Positions 58,843-64,000 of a stretch of 64,000 nt of DNA are shown here, one piece after another. A program made the position numbers and the translations under genes. Location of the stretch: NCBI GenBank assembly GCA_001414485.1, contig LLEY01000144.1:1-64000 (forward strand). Reading direction: 5' to 3'. A model generated the notes under the pieces. The model was not told where the DNA came from, did not search any database, and saw nothing but the letters and a program-made list of their open reading frames with translations. Position 1 is the first letter of the stretch; every line of letters begins with the position of its first letter. Source of the DNA: Calycina herbarum (Eukaryota; Ascomycota; Leotiomycetes; Helotiales; Pezizellaceae).

Positions 58843-59246
58843 TTAAGCTGTCTGTCCAGCAGGTTGAACAATAGTCCCATATCCCTGTCCCCCGCTCTGA
58901 ATACGATCACTATAAACACCCGGCGCTCTCTGGGCCTGGAATCGTCCCTCGCGAGCTTGTTCTCTGCGATCGTAGTATATGTATTCGACGTAAAAAGCAT
59001 GGATATGCCCAGGTATATATCTGTGTTTCGTCAGCATTGAGGAGGATAAACACCGGGAGGGGAACGGAGCTTACCCTAGCATTGTGAGGAGGATGTTGAT
59101 GAGGAGATCTGGACCACAGCCTGCAACTGCGAAGACACCGAGGGGTGGGACTGGGGATGTTAGTATTTGGGGTTGAGGGAGGGGGGCTATTATGGCGTAC
59201 CTAGGATGGTGATGAGGATTAGGAGGATTGCGGAGACGGCACCCAT
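58843..59246 (-). CDS. pmp3: Pmp3/UPF0057 plasma-membrane proteolipid
   Basis: Spliced as complement(join(58843..59020,59075..59150,59201..59246)), 99 residues. Pmp3-type proteolipids are tiny plasma-membrane proteins that affect membrane potential and salt tolerance. Two membrane segments are joined by the hallmark PPLGVF...GCGPDLLINILLT and LGYIPGHIHAFYV. A hydrophilic 45-residue tail (YYDRREQAREG) is as in other filamentous-fungal members. Introns of 50 and 54 nt interrupt at LV/PP and at GYIPG. The start at ATGGGTGCC follows directly from the first exon. Confidence 0.9.
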
Positions 59247-60174
59247 TTGGGATATCGGATATTGGAGAGTTGGGTATTTGGTGATTGTTTGAGGTGATTC
59301 CGTGAAAATTGGTATTTGACTTCTCTAGAGAATATGTTTGCGAGATGGAGAGAAAAGAGAAGTTCCAAAGGAGCTGGAGTGATCTGTTATGCGCTGTGGC
59401 GCAACAACAACACCACTGGACCTTGTATGGATGACGTCACCCATGATTCACGTTGTACGTGTATCTATAATGAGAGGGTCCTATTGAAACAATCCTACGA
59501 TTGAGCTGGCTGGATTGACAATAAAAGTGGCAGTAAATACTTCGGGTTTATACCTCAGGTTTATGCCTGCCTCTTGTTCTAACTTTCTAGGGTAAATCAA
59601 ATTAATTATGTTAAACACTTGGAACAATCGTGCTATTACCCCAAGTTTTTAGAGCTCCAAAGTTCAAACTGTATCTATTAAAAAATGAGAACGACGGGTG
59701 ATTTATTTACTGCCGCTTGTAATGTCTATCACGAGGCTGGAAAGTAAGGAGTGACAGAAGAGGCACATACACGAGGTAAGGATACTTTAGTGATGAATTG
59801 TATAGTCTTTGATCAGAAGTTGAGCGGAGAAAGAGCCACTGAGAAAGAAAAGAAACCTTGGAAGAGAACTTTGTACAGAGTATGCAAATTATTGTTTTGG
59901 GAAACCTCTAAATACAGCATTTACCCCGGTTGTCGCGCCAGTCCATAGTCATCCAAACTCCACCTCACGATTTGATCGATATCCAAATGGTACAAGTAAT
60001 GCATTGACAAGAAATGGCATCAAGAAAAAATTCCAGCAATTGCCAACTCCACCGAGAACGCCTTGAGTTGAGAAGTTTTTCGTTGTCCCACCCCGAGCTT
60101 GGCCGCGAAATCAGGCCATTTTATTTTTCCACAGTGGACACTCCCGGAGAGGAGTGCCAAACCCTCAATTCGCC
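59247..60174. other. Intergenic, no gene seen
   Basis: The promoter of pmp3 and the 3' end of the DUF4748 gene lie here. Small frames have no similarity. Confidence 0.5.
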
Positions 60175-60702
60175 TCAACTGAACCTGTCTCCCTTTCTCG
60201 CTCTGAAGGGTTCCGCGGCCTCGTATTTGCTCTTTTCCAGTATTCTTTGTTTCTCGCTGTCTGGCGCATGTCCTATTGGAGCTGGATCGTGACTTGCTTC
60301 CTGACTTGGTGACCCAGTACTATCTGCCCTTGGTGGGCCTCCACTCCCATTCGCCGACACCTTTGCTTGACTTGCTATTCTGCTCGAGTATTCGAGATCA
60401 TCTTGGATTTGCTTCTTTCGTCGCTCGGCTTCGAATCGTTGTATACGGTCTTCGTTGATCGATTTCTTCGCAAAGTAGTATGCCCCGCCACCAGCTATTG
60501 ATCATCAATTGATGTGCTTTCGTAAAGCGTAGTTGTCAACACCTACCAAGACATAGTGATCCCCAGCCAGCCCTGTGAATATGCGGTTAGCATGAAGCAA
60601 ATCATCTGCGGGGATGGATTGAGCTGTACCAGAATGATTTGACCTTGTAGATTGTTAGCTTGAGAGCATTAGACAGGAGAGGAAGTTTCTAACCGTATTC
60701 AT
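60175..60702 (-). CDS. Small DUF4748-type protein
   Basis: Spliced as complement(join(60175..60494,60547..60572,60630..60643,60694..60702)), 122 residues, four exons with a first exon of only 9 nt and a second of 14 nt. The result, MNTVKSFWAGWGSLCLAGGG followed by AYYFAKKSINEDRI, has the short hydrophobic segment and charged helix of the fungal DUF4748 family (from memory of the family; function uncharacterised). One membrane-like segment and a disordered tail suggest a small, perhaps mitochondrial, membrane protein. All three introns are 50-57 nt with consensus sites. It is divergent from the phosphatase gene. Confidence 0.78.
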
Positions 60703-61330
60703 CTTGAGTAATCGAGCGACGACCGCGTCGGTATAATCGGTGTTTGGTGTAGAAATAGTTTGAGGGAGGTGTTTTGTTTGGGAGAAGAAATTCAAGCTTT
60801 ACATTGAGATCTAAGGTAGGTACTCGTCCGCTCGGGTCGTGTCCGGCATTGGGCTGATCCCTGCCGTTTTGCTCGGCCCGCCAAAAATACCTAACCCTTG
60901 GGTTAATGTGCGGTGCGACATCAACAACATTCACAACCCCCAGGAATAACAGACTTGCGTTCAAGGTTGAGGTAGAGAATCAACAATAAACAATCCCCCC
61001 AAACGATGATTGGGCAGCAATATCAACTACTCCCCAAGACTGGCACATCCTGCAAAGAGAGAGCTGCGGCTCCGCGTCGAAGAAGCAACACCTTCATCCC
61101 CAATATCTGGCACAATCTCATTCTCACCCCTCTACAACCTTGAGCCTCGCTCCGCCCCCTCATGTGCCCACTACACGACGAATTCCACGTCACTTCAAGT
61201 ACTACTACTACATAGTTAATACATCGTCACTCTTTTCCGCCATAGATTCGACTTTTCATGAATCAATAATCACATTCCCGATGGGCAGGAATTCCCTCAA
61301 TCTGATATTCGGTCAGCCAAGTTGCTCGCC
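60703..61330. promoter_or_regulatory. Divergent promoter region, DUF4748 gene / 5-phosphatase
   Basis: The 628 bp lie between divergent starts. The overlapping frame at 60689-60964 is out of phase with the spliced gene and has no similarity. Confidence 0.5.
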
Positions 61331-64000
61331 ATGGACGAAACTCCCCCGGAGAGCCTTGATGGCTCATCCATAGTATGTGGATGGTCTTATTTATCTTTAT
61401 AAACAAACCCTCTTCTAACAATATATTTATAGAAACCTGTGTCCTCACTGCGCTCGCATTTCGAACAAATGGCTAATGCGAAAGCTGCGAATACCAATTC
61501 CACACCACCCGTCGTAGCACCAAAACCAAACAACCTAGGCAACGGAACGGGGGAGATCGCGAGGAATCATACGGGCAGGCAAGATGGCTTGAAGGTTAAT
61601 GTAGATATACAACCAGGCAGTCGGGGGCGGGAAAAGGAATTTGGAGATGCATCACTCAGACCATTTCGAATCAGTTCTGCAAATCCTTCGCCGTCACCTA
61701 CACGAAGCCCTCGATTAAAAGCACCAGCTCCTCCGCCTGCGGTTACTATCCAACCTCCACAATCGCCCCCGAAAGTAAAACCTTCGAATTTAACCATTTC
61801 GGGCGCGCCCGCCTATCTTTCCACGGACAACACTCCCATATCCGCTACCTCTGGGACCTCTTCCCCAAGACATTTTCGAATTCCAAGTAGACCACATACA
61901 CCTCTACTAGAACCCAGGAGATCTCCTTCACTCACTCCGTCGCAACCTCCATCTCCACCACCACCTCGAAGGTCTGGTGAAATAATGCGACGGGAATCTA
62001 CGTATAAGCCTCTTCCACCACCTGTCAACAGATCTGAGAAGCCCAAGATTTCAAGTAAACCCATTTCACTTGGAGCCAGGTCAGAAGCTACAACCGCTAT
62101 TTTATCTCCATTCCCAGACGAACATGCTTCACCATTTGGAACCCCTCCGCGTAATAATAGCAGTGCTGAGGACCCACCAAGGCCTGTTTCGCCCCGTTCA
62201 CGACCCAGGAATGCTCCTGAGTCGGGATCATTGATCAAAGCAACGCAGAGAACATTTGATCCTCCTCCTGTCCACCATACAACGATTACTAGAAGAAAAG
62301 AGCAAGAAGAGAATGGGATAGGCAGAGGGCTCATCTCCCCCCAAGTGACTGGGGATCAACGGCCAGCATTGCCATCCCGGCCTTTCGCTGCTCCTGCGGT
62401 ATCAAGCCCTCGGGGCATTCCTCCAAATTCAATGATGCCTCCACCTCCGCGACCTCCGCCAATCGACCGTTCAACCCGCCCAGTCGTAAATACTGCAGCA
62501 GCCGTAGAATATACTAAAGAGTTCGCAACGCCCCCAAAGAGAGTTGTTTCAACTCCGACCTCTCAATTACAGACTCCTCCACGATCTCATGGACGATCTA
62601 TGACGGTCGATCGGACGTCTGACAGAACACCTGCTGAATTTCGAACTCCGCCTGTGACTCGATTTGAACCACGGCAATCACTTGACATTGCTCCAACGTC
62701 TAATGTTTCTCATACTATCACTCAAAGTGTCCAAAGTGTTGCCGACTATCCAGATGCTTCCCATTCGAATCGAAGACCCCCCAACTTTAAAACTGGTGCC
62801 CAAGAAATATCAACCAGATACGACACAAGAATTATCGATGTCTGTGGAGAATTTGTGTGCACCTCTGGTACTCTCACTCGTGTATGGAGCGTGCATGATG
62901 GGGAGATCATTATGAGTTTAGCTCATACTGAAGGGATCAAAGTAGTGTCCGTGGCATTCAAACCTACCGCAGATGTGAAAGACGAAGGATCTCGTATCTG
63001 GCTAGGTAACAACATCGGAGAAATCCTCGAGGTAGATGTCATGTCTCAAAGTATCGTGACAAGTAAAGCAAATGCGCACACTCGCCGCGAGATAATACGC
63101 ATGTATCGACATCGAAATGAAATGTGGACCCTCGATGATGGCGGTACCCTTCACCTGTGGGCACCAGATAGCTCGGGAAGTCCAAGTCTTGTCAATCCAT
63201 ATCAAAGCTTTAGAGTTCCCAAAGGGCATACGTTCTCAATGGTTGTTGGCGATGAGTTATGGCATGCCGTTGGGAAAGATATACGAATATTTGTACCAAC
63301 TTTGGATGGCACCGCCCAATTTCAAGTTCTTGCTCGTCCCCTCAACCAACCAAATGTTGGAGAAGTGACATCTGGGACTTCCATAATCTCACAACCTGGC
63401 AAAGTCTATTTCGGTCATGCCGATGGCAAGGTCACCATTTATTCGTCCAAAGACTATACGTGTTTGGGGATTGTGAATATCAGCGTATATAAAATTACAA
63501 GTCTTGCTGGTGAAGGTGGCATGCTATGGGCTGGCTTCAGTACTGGAATGGTCTACGTATATGACACTACCCAATCACCGTGGGCAGTAAAGAAGGATTG
63601 GAAAGCCCATAATGATCCCGTGATAAAATTAGTTGCGGACAAGAGTAGTTTTTGGTCATTGGATCGTGCTCAAGTTATTTCCCTAGGCTCGGACAACGCG
63701 ATACGCATCTGGGACGGCATGTTACAAGATGACTGGCTTGGTAAGTCGTACAATCCCCATTTTAAGCGCATAGCTTACAAGCCGCAGAAACACAAATGCA
63801 AGCCCACGAAGAAACATTTTGCGAGTTTAACCAAATCAAGGCTTTGGTCATGACGTGGAATGCCGGTGCATCCACGCCATTTAACTTACAACACTCAGAT
63901 CAGGATTCGACATTTTTTCGCGATCTGCTTCAAAGCAGTGACTCCCCTGATATTTTAATCTTTGGATTTCAAGAACTTGTTGATCTTGAAGATAAGACAA
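61331..64000 (+). CDS. WD40-inositol polyphosphate 5-phosphatase (3' truncated by window)
   Basis: Visible exons: 61331..61372, 61433..63740, 63788..>64000. The first exon gives MDETPPESLDGSSI, joined to KPVSSLRSHFEQM. Residues up to about 470 are Pro/Ser-rich and disordered. About 470-780 form a WD40-like propeller (RVWSVHDGE, RIWLGNNIG, LHLWAPD, AIRIWDG). After the last visible intron the catalytic fold begins: ALVMTWNAG and ILIFGFQELVDL supply the Asn and Glu metal-site residues of the endonuclease/exonuclease/phosphatase superfamily. Such enzymes remove the 5-phosphate from phosphoinositides or inositol phosphates. The propeller-plus-5-phosphatase order also occurs in plant enzymes. The rest lies beyond 64000. 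Confidence 0.88.

Overview
The window is the left end of a chromosome from a filamentous ascomycete (Pezizomycotina). It opens with eleven and a half CCCTAA telomere units. The genes are split by short introns (about 47-120 nt, GT..AG), the repeats carry a CpA-to-TpA mutation signature typical of repeat-induced point mutation (RIP), and the gene content (xrn1, hat2, rei1, GH3 beta-glucosidase, fungal opsin, DUF4748 protein) is fungal. Codon use and gene family members would fit Leotiomycetes, but that placement is inference.

Region 1 (1-14.5 kb) is a telomere-proximal graveyard of Ty3/gypsy chromodomain retrotransposons. An outer element on the + strand, truncated at its telomeric end, is interrupted inside its 3' LTR by a structurally complete element of the same family on the - strand. 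The inner element (7034-13874) has 475-bp LTRs and a perfect TAGAG target duplication. Both are heavily RIP-mutated, with CpA/TpG strongly depleted and the pol frames full of TAG/TAA stops; protease, RT, RNase H, integrase and chromodomain traces remain readable.

Region 2 (14.7-21.4 kb) switches abruptly to normal coding sequence: rei1 (-), a 2OG-Fe(II) prolyl-4-hydroxylase-like gene (+, divergent from rei1), and a secreted GH3 beta-glucosidase in 12 exons.

Region 3 (21.4-31 kb) is accessory. It holds the frameshifted relic of an alpha/beta-hydrolase domain of the kind found at the N-terminus of fungal NLR-like proteins, an O-methyltransferase facing an MCT-type MFS transporter, a five-knuckle CCHC protein with an N/Q-rich linker, and a RING-finger protein.

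Region 4 (31.4-40.3 kb) is housekeeping: hat2 (-) and xrn1 (+) share a divergent promoter, followed by a CID-domain RNA-processing protein.

Region 5 (40-64 kb) is gene-sparse. It holds a CASTOR-type ACT-domain protein behind a 5-kb non-coding, pyrimidine-rich stretch, a proton-pump-type microbial rhodopsin, a short AT-rich RIP island (about 52.12-52.86 kb), a large disordered protein with a degenerate OTU-like C-terminus, an SDR oxidoreductase, a Pmp3 proteolipid, a small DUF4748 protein with a 9-nt first exon, and the start of a WD40-inositol polyphosphate 5-phosphatase that runs off the window.

Exon boundaries were derived by hand from reading frame, splice consensus and family similarity; every multi-exon model given has a total length divisible by three. 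No tRNA, rRNA or CRISPR array was recognised.
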